A DNA stretch of 64,000 bases from Tubiluchus corallicola (Eukaryota > Priapulida > Priapulimorpha > Priapulimorphida > Tubiluchidae): the NCBI GenBank assembly GCA_030141605.1, contig JAQGDQ010002393.1:1-64000 (forward strand). The letters run 5' to 3'. A model generated the notes under the pieces. It had not been told where the DNA came from. It saw only the letters and a list, made by a program, of their open reading frames with translations, and did not search any database. Made by a program: the position numbers and the translations under genes. Positions within the stretch are counted from its first letter, which is position 1. Each line of letters opens with the position of its first letter. Shown piece after piece: positions 44,465 through 54,261 of this stretch.

Positions 44465-46468
44465 TTACCAACCATGCTTCCGACAGTATTTGCTTTGAAA
44501 TCCATCATAGGAAGTATAAGACTCAAAATCATAGTTTAGACCATCTTCTGTATAGTAGATATGAATCGATGTTGTTTCACCATTTTCACCCTCCCTATCC
44601 AACATCTTTTCTATATCCTCAATGTCGCAAGCAAAACCGAAGTCTTGTTGGTGGTAGTTATCACTTACACTCAACATGTGTAAATATTCCATCTCAGTTA
44701 GAGTCAAACCATTAAAATCAACGGAAGTGTGATTGAACCAAAGCTCCCTAAGCCCAGCGAAACTATTTATTTGGTTTATATCCCAAGTAAGTTTCTTATT
44801 TTCATGTATCCTTAACACTCTTAATGTATTTGGGGCATTTTCGTGAAGACTTAATTCTCCTTCTATATTATTGTCTTGACACTCAAGTCTTTCTAAATAT
44901 GCCAAATTTGATATATCTAATTCCGCAAGATCATTTTCACTACACTCAAGTCTTTCTAAACTTGAATTATTACTCACATCTAATGTTGTAAGCTCATTTT
45001 CAAAGCACCTAAAATCTACTAAATTTGTTAAATTTGATATATCTAATTCCGTAAGATTATTGTTATCACACCTAAGGGTCTCTAAATTTGGAGCATTACT
45101 CAGATCTAAGGATTCAAGCTTATTACCACCACAACTAAGATGTTCTAACTTAGAAGAAGTAGAAGAACTTAGGTTTAATTCATTTATACCAATACCATAA
45201 CAATAAAGAAACTCTAATTGCGTAAGGCTGTTAGGAACAGTAAAGCTCTCTTCAATATTTTTAGCATAAGAGAAACTTAAATACACCAGCTTTGTAAGCC
45301 CCGATATAAATGTAGTGAAGTTGAAGCCCTCCTCATCAAAGGTGTTAGAGCCGCAATCTAGACGCGTCAATTCTTTATTATTGCTTAGATCTAAGGATTT
45401 GAGCTTATTGGAAGAGCAGTATAATGTTTCTAATTTTGTATTTTTGCTCACATCTAAACCATGTTTGTATCCGTTGCGGTTGATACTATAGCCGCAGCTT
45501 AAGAACTTTAATTCTGTATTTTTGCTCACATCCAATGTATCTAATTTCTGAGATGAGCAAATCAAGGATTCTAAATTTGGAAAATATTCAATACCTTCTA
45601 AAGAACTAATATCGCCAGTACTATTATGCTTTACATCTATTGTCTTAAGATTTACTGCATCTGGATGTGTAATGTCAAGAAAATCACCTTCAACAAAAGC
45701 ATTAGGAATTGTGTTTTTTAGGTAGGCTCTAAAATTCTCATCTGGCACGTAAAAGGTATAAGAAAATCCACAAGCTTCTGCAATTTCATATTTATCAGGG
45801 TTATCTAAATTACCCTCAACAATATCTATCGTTCCTCCTTGCTGCAAATATGTTTTGAGGGCACAAAAACCATCTAGACTTTCATTATCTTTGATAGAAA
45901 AAATTCCACCTACAGAACTAAGGTTATCTAAGCCTTTTAAACTTTCTAAAGAACTATTATTCAGAATATCAAAATTTCCTTTTACAGAACTAAGGTTTTC
46001 TAAGCCCTCTAAATCTACTAAAGAACTATTATTATCAATCTCAAGGTTTCCTCCTACAGAACTAAGGTTATCTAAGCCCTGTAAACTTTCTAAAGAACTA
46101 TTATTATCAATCTCAAGGTTTCCTCCTATAGAAATAAGGTTATCTAAGCCCTTTAAATTTACTAAAGAACTATTATTATCAATCTCAAGGTTTCCTCCTA
46201 TAGATTCAATCGTTAGTAGTGGAGTTAAGTCTGTAATGTCACTACCACTAATAGATAGTTTCCCTGTTATACTTTCACACTCCGCACTTGCAAAATCATC
46301 TACTTCATCTTGACTTGTTAAGGTCACATTTTCACATTCTGGCTTCGGATCTGGTGGTGGTGGTGGTTCTTCGTTATCATCTTTACTACAGGTTACTACA
46401 AGAGCAGAAAAAAGAAGAACAAAAAAAAGAAATAACAACGCTGGTTGTTTTTTTTGTAAAGTTTTCAT
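44465..46468 (-). CDS. Leucine-rich-repeat lipoprotein, copy 2
   Basis: From the ATG at 46468 (MKTLQKKQPALLF) the protein has 667 residues; a longer start at 46510 would overlap the promoter region. The lipoprotein signal ends FSALVVTC, followed by an acidic DDNEEPPPPPDP linker. About five 24-residue receptor-L-like repeats come next, then the spacer VPDENFRAYLKNTIPNAF shared with copy 1. A long series of leucine-rich repeats follows (LERLECSENDLAELDISNL, LETLRCDNNNLTELDI). Such proteins usually bind other proteins at the cell surface; the ligand is unknown. The upstream sequence and terminator are homologous to copy 1, showing tandem duplication. Confidence 0.78.
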   Translation of the reverse strand: MKTLQKKQPALLFLFFVLLFSALVVTCSKDDNEEPPPPPDPKPECENVTLTSQDEVDDFASAECESITGKLSISGSDITDLTPLLTIESIGGNLEIDNNSSLVNLKGLDNLISIGGNLEIDNNSSLESLQGLDNLSSVGGNLEIDNNSSLVDLEGLENLSSVKGNFDILNNSSLESLKGLDNLSSVGGIFSIKDNESLDGFCALKTYLQQGGTIDIVEGNLDNPDKYEIAEACGFSYTFYVPDENFRAYLKNTIPNAFVEGDFLDITHPDAVNLKTIDVKHNSTGDISSLEGIEYFPNLESLICSSQKLDTLDVSKNTELKFLSCGYSINRNGYKHGLDVSKNTKLETLYCSSNKLKSLDLSNNKELTRLDCGSNTFDEEGFNFTTFISGLTKLVYLSFSYAKNIEESFTVPNSLTQLEFLYCYGIGINELNLSSSTSSKLEHLSCGGNKLESLDLSNAPNLETLRCDNNNLTELDISNLTNLVDFRCFENELTTLDVSNNSSLERLECSENDLAELDISNLAYLERLECQDNNIEGELSLHENAPNTLRVLRIHENKKLTWDINQINSFAGLRELWFNHTSVDFNGLTLTEMEYLHMLSVSDNYHQQDFGFACDIEDIEKMLDREGENGETTSIHIYYTEDGLNYDFESYTSYDGFQSKYCRKHGW
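45885..46215 (-). repeat. 72-bp tandem coding repeats in LRR copy 2
   Basis: Five near-identical units encode the core NNSSLxxLxGLDNLxSVGG. DNA identity between units is high, implying recent expansion or gene conversion. Confidence 0.8.
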
Positions 46469-46515
46469 AACACACATTTTTAAAATTACACTTAAAATAT
46501 TAACTCTCAAAAATC

Positions 46516-46546
46516 AAAGGTAAAAAAATATTTTAAATATATCAAG
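46516..46546 (-). promoter_or_regulatory. Promoter of LRR copy 2
   Basis: On the minus strand TTG (46544-46546), 20 bases, then TACCTTTG (46516-46523). The homologous place upstream of copy 1 (about 43952-43985) has lost both boxes. Confidence 0.7.
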
Positions 46547-46668
46547 TTTTTTTTATAAAAAATATACTTTCTTACATTTTCTGCCTTGTAATCATTTACT
46601 ACTAATATAGCTACAAGTTAGTTTTTATCTATAATTTATGAACTTTAATAAGATTAAAAAATATGGTG

Positions 46669-49665
46669 TTATCTTTTCTTCTTTATTCTTCCTACTATCT
46701 TTTTAGCTCTTTTCTTTGTGTCGTATGCTATAGGTGTGGCTATGAATAGCGAAGAGTAGGTTCCAACAATTACTCCTATAAGCAAAGCAAATATAAATCC
46801 TTGTATAATCTCTCCTCCAAATAGAAATATAGCAAGTAGTACTATAAGAGTACTTAGAGAGGTGCTAAATGTTCTTCTTAATGTACTGTTGAGTGCTTTA
46901 TTTGTTATTTCTTGGGTATCTCTTTTTGGGTAAAGCTGCAAATATTCTCTTATTCTATCGAAAACTACTACTGTATCGTTAATAGAATATCCTGCTACTG
47001 TAAGTATGGCTGCTATAAATGCTTGATTAATTTCTAACGAGAAAGGCATAATATTGTAAAGAAGTGAAAACAACCCCAGTACAATAATCGTGTCGTGAGC
47101 TAATGCAACAACTGCCCCAAGCCCATATTGCCAAGCCCTAAAACGTAGCAATATGTATAAGAAAATAATGATAAGAGCAAAAATAATAGAAAGTACAGCT
47201 GACTGTTTTATATCTTCGGCAATGGTAGGTCCTACCTTTTGTGAACTTATAATATAATTATTTGCAAAGTTTTCTTGACTAACTTCTTGTCCTATAAAAG
47301 GAAGCAATCCTGCATAAAGCAATTTTTCTACTTCTTCATCTATTTCTGGAGTATCATCATTTATTTTGTATTTAGTGGTTATTTTAAGTCGTTTGTCATT
47401 GGTTGATGTTTTTACCTCTGGACTACTGTTGAACTGTGCTGTAAGTTCTTTTCTAACATTTTCTGTAGTTACAGGGTTTTGAAATTCTACGGTATACCTT
47501 CTTCCTCCAAGAAAATCAATACTTTGGTTCAAACCATTGGTAAGTAGCGAGCCAATAGATATAAGTATAAGTATTCCAGAAAATGTATAAGCTAATTTTC
47601 TTTTCTTTATGAAATTAATATTTGTATTGGTCAATAAATTCTTAGTAAGGTTAGAGATAAATGTAATTTTTTTACTTCCTTTTTTCAGCTTGTGTTCAAA
47701 TATAAGGCGTGTGATAAATATAGCACAAAACAAAGAAGTACAGATACCTATGATAAGTGTGGTTGCAAAACCTTTGATAGGTCCTGTTCCAAAATAATAA
47801 AGTATAATACCCGTAAGAAATGTGGTAATATTGGCATCAAAAATGGCTGAATATGCATTTCTATATCCATCCGCAACAGCAAGTTTTATTCCCTTACCAG
47901 CCTTCAATTCTTCATTTATCCTTTCATATATTAGCACATTGGCATCTACTGACATACCAATAGTAAGAATAATACCTGCGATACCGGGCAAGGTAAGTAC
48001 GGCACCAAGCGAAGCAAGCACACCAAGTATGAAAAACATATTGACAATAAGAGCAATATTGGCAGTAAAACCAGCATTAGTGCTATAAAAGAGTAGCATA
48101 TAAAAAAGCACTATAACAAAAGCAATAATAAATGAGTTCGTCCCAGCCTTGATAGATTCTTTACCAAGTGTAGGTCCTACAGTTTCATCCTGTACTATGT
48201 TGATAGGAGCAGGTAATTTACCCGATTTAAGTATATTCGCAAGGTCTTGTGCTTCTTCTATGGTGAAATTACCTGTAATTTGCGAAATACCATTAGGAAT
48301 TTCTCCTTGTACTGTAGGAGACGAGTATACATAGCCATCCAACATTATGGCAATACATTTATCTATATTGTTTTTGGTCAGTCTTGCCCAAATCTTAGCA
48401 CCTTCAGTATTCATCTTCATTGTTATCTCAGGGTTTACACCTGTTTGGTCAAACTGCTGCGAGGCATCAGCAATATAATTACCTGTAAGAGCGGGCAATT
48501 GATTTCTATTGGTAACCTTAATAGCGTGTAACCTAAATACATCCTTAGTATTTTTTATTGGTTTAGCTTCCCATACAAACTTTATGTTTCTGGGAAATAA
48601 ATTACTAATTTGTTTTAAAGACAAATAATGATTTATGAGGGCAGTATCTTTGGCTTTGGTGAGTCCAATAGTGGAACTAGTGATGAGTTGCCCTTGGCTG
48701 TCTAAATTAGGATACAACTTAGAAAACAAAGGATATTCTTTTTCTGCATTTATATCTACAGTGGTTTGTGTTGTTGTATCTTCTTCTATTTCACCAAGTA
48801 ATTCTTCTATGTTTGAAGAGGTAGTAGCATCTGTTTTTTCAGTTTTTGTTTGTGCTTTCTGTTCTGTTTTAGGAACATTAGCAGCTAGTATTTCCTTTAG
48901 TTTTTCATTGGCTTGCTCAAGGGTGGGGTATATTTCAGTATTGTCATAAGTCTCCCAGAACTCCAAATTAGCACTACCTTGTAATAGCTTTCTTACTCTT
49001 TGCGGGTCTTTGACACCTGGTAACTCAACCAATATTCTACCTGTTATTTCAGCTTTTTGTATATTGGGTTGAGCCACGCCAAAACGGTCTATTCTTGTTC
49101 TAAGTATATTAAAGGTATTGTCGATAGATGCTTGTATTTCTTCTCTCAATACTTTTTCTACATCTTGGTTTGATGAATTGAAATTTATCCTATCCGAAAG
49201 TTCTCGAGTAGAAAAGATAGCCGCCAATTGTCCATTGGGAGCTATAGCTTCAAAAGCGTTGATAAATAGAGAGATAAAATCTTCCTGATGATTAGTAACA
49301 CGATTTTCTTTAGCAAGAGTAAGAGCATAGTTGAAAGTGCTGTCTTTGTTATAGTTGGAAAGTGCTTTTATAATCTCTTCTACCGATACTTCAAGCGTTA
49401 CATTCATTCCACCTTTGAGGTCTAAACCAAGATTCAGTTCTTGCTCCTTGCATTCGCGGTAGGTGTATTCTCTTAATCCAAGAAAATTATAAACAGTTTC
49501 ATCAGAGATAGAATCTATATATTTATTATAAGTGTCAGGGTCTCCCTGTGCGTACGTTTCTGCTTCTTTTTCTATACTTTTAGTTTTGTAAGTAAAAGTG
49601 AGTTGGTAGATAGATATAAGGGCTACTATAATTGCTATTGAGATGATGGCTCCTTTGTTTCGCAT
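46669..49665 (-). CDS. secDF: Fused protein translocase SecDF
   Basis: This 998-residue protein joins SecD and SecF, as is usual in Bacteroidota. The SecD half has an N-terminal helix, the GLDLKGGMNVTLEV motif, a long periplasmic region with a Ser/Thr/Glu-rich insertion (about 260-310), and helices starting SIKAGTNSFIIAFVIVLFYML with TIGMSVDANVLIYERI. The SecF half starts near residue 670 and has QSIDFLGGRRYTVEF and SINDTVVVFDRIRE. It uses the proton gradient to pull proteins through SecYEG. The gene stands alone; a -7-like TATATTTG lies at 49711-49718 on the minus strand. Confidence 0.96.
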   Translation of the reverse strand: MRNKGAIISIAIIVALISIYQLTFTYKTKSIEKEAETYAQGDPDTYNKYIDSISDETVYNFLGLREYTYRECKEQELNLGLDLKGGMNVTLEVSVEEIIKALSNYNKDSTFNYALTLAKENRVTNHQEDFISLFINAFEAIAPNGQLAAIFSTRELSDRINFNSSNQDVEKVLREEIQASIDNTFNILRTRIDRFGVAQPNIQKAEITGRILVELPGVKDPQRVRKLLQGSANLEFWETYDNTEIYPTLEQANEKLKEILAANVPKTEQKAQTKTEKTDATTSSNIEELLGEIEEDTTTQTTVDINAEKEYPLFSKLYPNLDSQGQLITSSTIGLTKAKDTALINHYLSLKQISNLFPRNIKFVWEAKPIKNTKDVFRLHAIKVTNRNQLPALTGNYIADASQQFDQTGVNPEITMKMNTEGAKIWARLTKNNIDKCIAIMLDGYVYSSPTVQGEIPNGISQITGNFTIEEAQDLANILKSGKLPAPINIVQDETVGPTLGKESIKAGTNSFIIAFVIVLFYMLLFYSTNAGFTANIALIVNMFFILGVLASLGAVLTLPGIAGIILTIGMSVDANVLIYERINEELKAGKGIKLAVADGYRNAYSAIFDANITTFLTGIILYYFGTGPIKGFATTLIIGICTSLFCAIFITRLIFEHKLKKGSKKITFISNLTKNLLTNTNINFIKKRKLAYTFSGILILISIGSLLTNGLNQSIDFLGGRRYTVEFQNPVTTENVRKELTAQFNSSPEVKTSTNDKRLKITTKYKINDDTPEIDEEVEKLLYAGLLPFIGQEVSQENFANNYIISSQKVGPTIAEDIKQSAVLSIIFALIIIFLYILLRFRAWQYGLGAVVALAHDTIIVLGLFSLLYNIMPFSLEINQAFIAAILTVAGYSINDTVVVFDRIREYLQLYPKRDTQEITNKALNSTLRRTFSTSLSTLIVLLAIFLFGGEIIQGFIFALLIGVIVGTYSSLFIATPIAYDTKKRAKKIVGRIKKKR

Positions 49666-49837
49666 TGGTACTATATTATTATTTTATTAATATTGTGTAT
49701 TTTTAGGATGCAAATATATTGTTTTTGTTTTAATATGTGAAATAGTTGAGAATATATTTTATAATTACAGTTGTTATTTCCTTATAACAAGTATTTTTTC
49801 TAAAAACTTTCAATATCAAGGTAAAGAATATAGCGAT

Positions 49838-49946
49838 GTCATTATCAATAGGTAGGAAATAATATACAATGTTAGTATCATTACTGAATTTTGCTGTTGC
49901 AAAATATCAGGAATCTTAAAACACATAAGATACCTGCTTTCGCTTA
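49838..49946 (-). repeat. Dispersed intergenic repeat, copy B
   Basis: This is similar to 6784-6900 in inverted orientation and, in its left part, to 650-695. A central stem TTTTGC/GCAAAA is present. Confidence 0.55.
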
Positions 49947-49970
49947 AAAGTAAACTAAGTATAAAAACAT

Positions 49971-50001
49971 TTTGTAAGAAATAATAAAATATTTACATTT
50001 G
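49971..50001 (+). promoter_or_regulatory. Promoter of elbB
   Basis: TTTG (49971-49974), 19 bases, then TACATTTG (49994-50001). The ATG is 51 bases further on. Confidence 0.75.
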
Positions 50002-50052
50002 TTACTCAAAATTATGTGAAGTGCATAAGTACGTTTCCTTAAAAAAAATAAA

Positions 50053-50709
50053 ATGAAAAAACAACCACAAATAGCTATTATTCTATCGGGTTGCGGCGTT
50101 TATGATGGGTCAGAAATACACGAAGTTGTTCTTACAATGCTTGCCATAGATAAAAACAATGCCCAATATACTTTATTTGCTCCTGATATACCACAATATC
50201 ATGTTGTCAATCACATTACAGGAGAAGAGCAACGAGAAACAAGAAGTGTACTAGTAGAGGCATCCAGAATAGCACGAGGCAAGATAGAGCCATTGTCTTG
50301 TTTTGACCCTAAAAAATATGATGCTCTGATACTACCGGGTGGTTTTGGGGCGGCTAAAAATTTGTCTAACTTTGCTTTTAAAGGGGAGGGTTTTAGCATA
50401 TACAAAGAGGTAGAACAGGCCTTGAAGCAAATGGCACAGCTCAACAAACCCATTGGAGCATTGTGTATAGCACCTGTTATACTGGCTAAAATATTTGAAA
50501 AAGTAAGAGTAACTATAGGACAAGATGAAGATACAGCTGTAACTGTTGAAAAGTTAGGGGCTGTGCATACTCAAGCAACTCATAACGAGATAATCGTAGA
50601 TGAAAAGCACAAAGTAGTAACTACACCTTGTTATATGCTGGATGTAAGTATCTCTCAAGTAAATGAAGGTATCAATAAACTTGTAGAACAAGTGTTGAAA
50701 TTAATATAG
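50053..50709 (+). CDS. elbB: ElbB-type glyoxalase of the DJ-1/PfpI superfamily
   Basis: This 218-residue protein begins IAIILSGCGVYDGSEIHE, the ElbB signature. It has ALILPGGFGAAKNL, and the nucleophile elbow GALCIAPV with Cys138. ElbB proteins were linked to isoprenoid production and show weak glyoxalase III activity on glyoxal. It is transcribed alone from a consensus promoter and converges on proA. Confidence 0.93.
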   Translation: MKKQPQIAIILSGCGVYDGSEIHEVVLTMLAIDKNNAQYTLFAPDIPQYHVVNHITGEEQRETRSVLVEASRIARGKIEPLSCFDPKKYDALILPGGFGAAKNLSNFAFKGEGFSIYKEVEQALKQMAQLNKPIGALCIAPVILAKIFEKVRVTIGQDEDTAVTVEKLGAVHTQATHNEIIVDEKHKVVTTPCYMLDVSISQVNEGINKLVEQVLKLI

Positions 50710-50895
50710 TTGTAACCTACCTCAGTATTCTTGTTATTTTCTTTCACAAAAAAGAAGATGTCCGATTGTCGAGTTTACTGTTTGCTTTTTTTAAACAGGA
50801 AACGCTTTTAAAAGGATAGAACAATATTAAACAAGAGATAAGGAATATAAGAAGAAACAAATATCTTATTTGCTACGAGGGGGGGGTAGTTATTT

Positions 50896-52146
50896 TTATT
50901 TGTCCCGTATCACTCCATCACCTTGTATTATCCACTTGTAACTTGTTAGTTCCTCTAAGGCCATCGGTCCCCGAGCATGTAGTTTCTGTGTACTGATGCC
51001 TATCTCTGCTCCCAATCCAAACTGCGCCCCATCAGTGAAAGCAGTAGATACGTTGGCATAAACAGATGAGGCATCTACTAATTTCAAGAACTTATTAATG
51101 TTTTCACTATTTTCAGATATAATAGCCTCGCTGTGCATAGAGCTGTATTGGTTGATGTGGTCTATGGCTTCGTCTATATTTTCTACAGTTTTAATAGACA
51201 TTTTATGCGATAAAAACTCTGTGCCAAAGGAGGATGTATTTGCCTTTTGTAACAATTCGGTTGGATAATTGCCTTGTAGTGCTTTAAAAGCAAATTTGTC
51301 TGCATAGATAAGCACATTGCTACTTTCCATTTCTTTTATTATTTGTGGTAGTTCGGCAAGACGTTTTTTGTGTATTACAAGGCAATCCAAAGCATTGCAC
51401 ACACTTACTCTACGCGTTTTGGCATTTACTATTATTTTAGTGCCTTTTTTCAAATCAGCAAACTCGTCAAAATAGGTATGTACAATACCTGCTCCTGTTT
51501 CTATTACAGGTATAGAGGCATTCTCTCTCACAAAGTTGATAAGCCCTTGACTGCCCCTAGGTATAATTAAATCCACATAGCCGTGAGCATTTAATAAGTC
51601 AGCAGCAGCTTCACGTTCGGCAGGCAGCAGGGTAATAATATCTTCGTTCAACTGATGTTTTTTCAATACTTCTTTTATAATCTTTGTTATAGCCATATTG
51701 CTATCGTGAGCATCGCTACCGCCTTTAAGCATACAAGCGTTACCTGATTTAAGGCATAGGGCAAACACATCTACCGTTACATTGGGACGTGATTCGTATA
51801 TGATACCTATCACACCGAAAGGTACAGTTTCTTTTGTTATTTGCAAACCATTGGGTTGGGTTTTACTCATCAAAGTTTTACCTAATGGAGAAGGTAAACT
51901 GGCTACATTGCGTATGTCGTGAGCGATACTTTTTATGCGTTCAGTAGTCAATAGCAATCTATCGTACTTAGGGTCATCCTCATTCATACGTGCAAGATCT
52001 TTCTTGTTTTCAGCAAGTATGTAAGGAGCTTGCTCTACTATGGCATTGGCTACATTGTTGAGAACAGCATTGATAATTTCTGCGTTTAAAAGTAATATGC
52101 TTTTGCTGGCTTTTTTTATGTTTTCAAAAGCTTGTTTGTTTTTCAT
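50896..52146 (-). CDS. proA: Gamma-glutamyl phosphate reductase
   Basis: This 416-residue NADPH-dependent enzyme of the aldehyde dehydrogenase superfamily carries out the second step of proline synthesis. Landmarks are [45 protein letters not shown], the nucleophile Cys250 in [15 protein letters not shown], and the C-terminal [19 protein letters not shown]. The partner kinase gene proB is not adjacent. A run of eight G residues lies 10 bases beyond the stop. A possible minus-strand -7 box TATATTTG lies at 52181-52188. Confidence 0.95.
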   Translation of the reverse strand: MKNKQAFENIKKASKSILLLNAEIINAVLNNVANAIVEQAPYILAENKKDLARMNEDDPKYDRLLLTTERIKSIAHDIRNVASLPSPLGKTLMSKTQPNGLQITKETVPFGVIGIIYESRPNVTVDVFALCLKSGNACMLKGGSDAHDSNMAITKIIKEVLKKHQLNEDIITLLPAEREAAADLLNAHGYVDLIIPRGSQGLINFVRENASIPVIETGAGIVHTYFDEFADLKKGTKIIVNAKTRRVSVCNALDCLVIHKKRLAELPQIIKEMESSNVLIYADKFAFKALQGNYPTELLQKANTSSFGTEFLSHKMSIKTVENIDEAIDHINQYSSMHSEAIISENSENINKFLKLVDASSVYANVSTAFTDGAQFGLGAEIGISTQKLHARGPMALEELTSYKWIIQGDGVIRDK

Positions 52147-52188
52147 TGATGTTTGGGGTGTTTTGTATTTATATTAATTGCAAATATA

Positions 52189-52734
52189 GAATTTTATTTT
52201 GTTAATAGTTTTTCGAGCAAGTAGGGTATTCTTTTTTTCCTTAGTACATTTTAATTAGGTTTGCAGCCTGATTTCCTTTTCTATACTTATGTCTTTACAT
52301 TTTCTTTTGATAACTTAATTATGCAAATTTGCACTTTGTTGATTTACAATTACGTTGATGCTTGTAAGCAATTCTGCTGCTTTTATTTCTTATGCTTTTT
52401 TACTGTCTTTAAGCATTGGAAGGGCAAAGGGTATCAAGTCGTTAAGAAGCAATATATTTAGTACTTGTAAAACATATACTCTTACGATGAGATACTCGTC
52501 TTGTAAGGTGTGACCACAATTGAAAAATAAGTACTGTTTATATAGTTTTTAAGATACTTTAATCGGGTATATGGTTTGGCACACAGACCATAGGTGTTTT
52601 TTTCTAACAATGCATAAGTATGTGGATGATGACAATCTGTACAAGCAACATTTGTGTGATGTATTTTACTTTGCAGAAACGAACCACAAAGCTATGCTTC
52701 AGAAAGTATTTGCCCATATATTAGTTTGTGATTT
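52189..52734. other. Intergenic region with no recognised gene
   Basis: About 550 AT-rich bases lie between proA and the next promoter. Small frames here lack coding character. A small hairpin (TATGGT/ACCATA, about 52568-52590) is the only structure seen. Confidence 0.45.
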
Positions 52735-52765
52735 TTTGCATAAACAGCAATTTTATCTAAATTTG
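52735..52765 (+). promoter_or_regulatory. Promoter of the DUF6913-dapA unit
   Basis: TTTG (52735-52738), 19 bases, then TAAATTTG (52758-52765): a full consensus promoter 50 bases before the ATG at 52816. Confidence 0.75.
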
Positions 52766-52815
52766 TAAAATCATTACTTAACCGAAAAAGAAATGTTATA
52801 TCTATTTAGATTCCT

Positions 52816-52955
52816 ATGGTAAATAAACTTAGACATCTTACTAAAAAATTTCGAAAACTGTTTTATAAAAGAAAACCTAAAGCTTATAACTTCGATACTG
52901 CAAAGTCTATAGGTATCGTAGCGAATGTTGAAACATCAGAAGATATAGTTGTTGT
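52816..52955 (+). CDS. N-terminus of a DUF6913-like protein, cut by the assembly gap
   Basis: Only the first 46 codons are present before the N run. The start is very basic (HLTKKFRKLFYKRKPKAYNF) and is followed by DTAKSIGIVANVETSED. This resembles a small Bacteroidota family (DUF6913) often encoded just before dapA. That fits the dapA end found on the far side of the gap. Function unknown. Confidence 0.5.
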
Positions 52956-53927
52956 NNNNNNNNNNNNNNNNNNNNNNNNNNNNNNNNNNNNNNNNNNNNN
53001 NNNNNNNNNNNNNNNNNNNNNNNNNNNNNNNNNNNNNNNNNNNNNNNNNNNNNNNNNNNNNNNNNNNNNNNNNNNNNNNNNNNNNNNNNNNNNNNNNNNN
53101 NNNNNNNNNNNNNNNNNNNNNNNNNNNNNNNNNNNNNNNNNNNNNNNNNNNNNNNNNNNNNNNNNNNNNNNNNNNNNNNNNNNNNNNNNNNNNNNNNNNN
53201 NNNNNNNNNNNNNNNNNNNNNNNNNNNNNNNNNNNNNNNNNNNNNNNNNNNNNNNNNNNNNNNNNNNNNNNNNNNNNNNNNNNNNNNNNNNNNNNNNNNN
53301 NNNNNNNNNNNNNNNNNNNNNNNNNNNNNNNNNNNNNNNNNNNNNNNNNNNNNNNNNNNNNNNNNNNNNNNNNNNNNNNNNNNNNNNNNNNNNNNNNNNN
53401 NNNNNNNNNNNNNNNNNNNNNNNNNNNNNNNNNNNNNNNNNNNNNNNNNNNNNNNNNNNNNNNNNNNNNNNNNNNNNNNNNNNNNNNNNNNNNNNNNNNN
53501 NNNNNNNNNNNNNNNNNNNNNNNNNNNNNNNNNNNNNNNNNNNNNNNNNNNNNNNNNNNNNNNNNNNNNNNNNNNNNNNNNNNNNNNNNNNNNNNNNNNN
53601 NNNNNNNNNNNNNNNNNNNNNNNNNNNNNNNNNNNNNNNNNNNNNNNNNNNNNNNNNNNNNNNNNNNNNNNNNNNNNNNNNNNNNNNNNNNNNNNNNNNN
53701 NNNNNNNNNNNNNNNNNNNNNNNNNNNNNNNNNNNNNNNNNNNNNNNNNNNNNNNNNNNNNNNNNNNNNNNNNNNNNNNNNNNNNNNNNNNNNNNNNNNN
53801 NNNNNNNNNNNNNNNNNNNNNNNNNNNNNNNNNNNNNNNNNNNNNNNNNNNNNNNNNNNNNNNNNNNNNNNNNNNNNNNNNNNNNNNNNNNNNNNNNNNN
53901 NNNNNNNNNNNNNNNNNNNNNNNNNNN
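52956..53927. other. Assembly gap (972 N)
   Basis: This is a run of unknown bases. Its stated length would roughly hold the rest of the DUF6913-like gene and most, but perhaps not all, of dapA, so the true gap may differ. Confidence 1.
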
Positions 53928-53966
53928 GCAATACGTAGCGTGTACTTCGTTCAGTTACGTATTGCT
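53928..53966 (+). other. Sequencing-adapter contamination at the gap edge
   Basis: Bases 53941-53966 (starting TGTACTTCGTT and ending TACGTATTGCT) match the Oxford Nanopore ligation Y-adapter top strand as I know it. They are preceded by GCAATACGTA, the start of the adapter's bottom strand. These 39 bases are therefore probably not genomic. They do not encode expected DapA residues. Confidence 0.9.
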
Positions 53967-54196
53967 CTATGGTAAAATATGCTTTGAATAACGACTATGA
54001 AAAGGCAAGAAAGATTCATTTTCAACTTATAAATATAATAAAGCTGTTATTTGCAGAAGGTAATCCAAGTGGAATAAAAGCCACTTTAAAAGTTCTCAAT
54101 ATTATACAAAACAATTTAAGGTTACCACTTACACCTGTTTCTGAAGAGTGTTTTGCTAAGATAGAAGAAGAAATTAACAAATTAGAAAAAAAGTAG
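53967..54196 (+). CDS. dapA: C-terminus of 4-hydroxy-tetrahydrodipicolinate synthase
   Basis: About 75 codons remain: MVKYALNNDYEKARKIHFQL, then LLFAEGNPSGIKATLKVLNI and LRLPLTPVSEECF. These are the conserved C-terminal helices of DapA, with the family's NPxGxK and RLPLxP motifs. The barrel with the Schiff-base Lys and catalytic Tyr lies in the gap. DapA makes the first committed intermediate of lysine and diaminopimelate synthesis. The Met at 53969 is internal, not the start. The gene probably shares the promoter at 52735-52765. Confidence 0.85.
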
Positions 54197-54261
54197 TTTA
54201 TTTGACATAAAAAATATATATTAGCATTTTTAAAATGAACTATTAAAAATAACGTAAATAT

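Noticed and set aside
45885-46215. Regular 72-bp repeats as a CRISPR or satellite array
   Set aside because: They are in-frame coding repeats of an LRR lipoprotein; no cas genes are present.
50879-50886. Run of eight G residues as a phase-variation tract
   Set aside because: It lies outside any gene, just past the proA stop, and homopolymer length is unreliable in long-read assemblies.
52571-52768. 65-codon frame before the DUF6913-like gene
   Set aside because: It overlaps the consensus promoter at 52735-52765 and has no family resemblance.
53969-54196. A complete 75-residue gene after the gap
   Set aside because: The sequence is the C-terminal part of DapA; the Met is internal and the bases before it are adapter.
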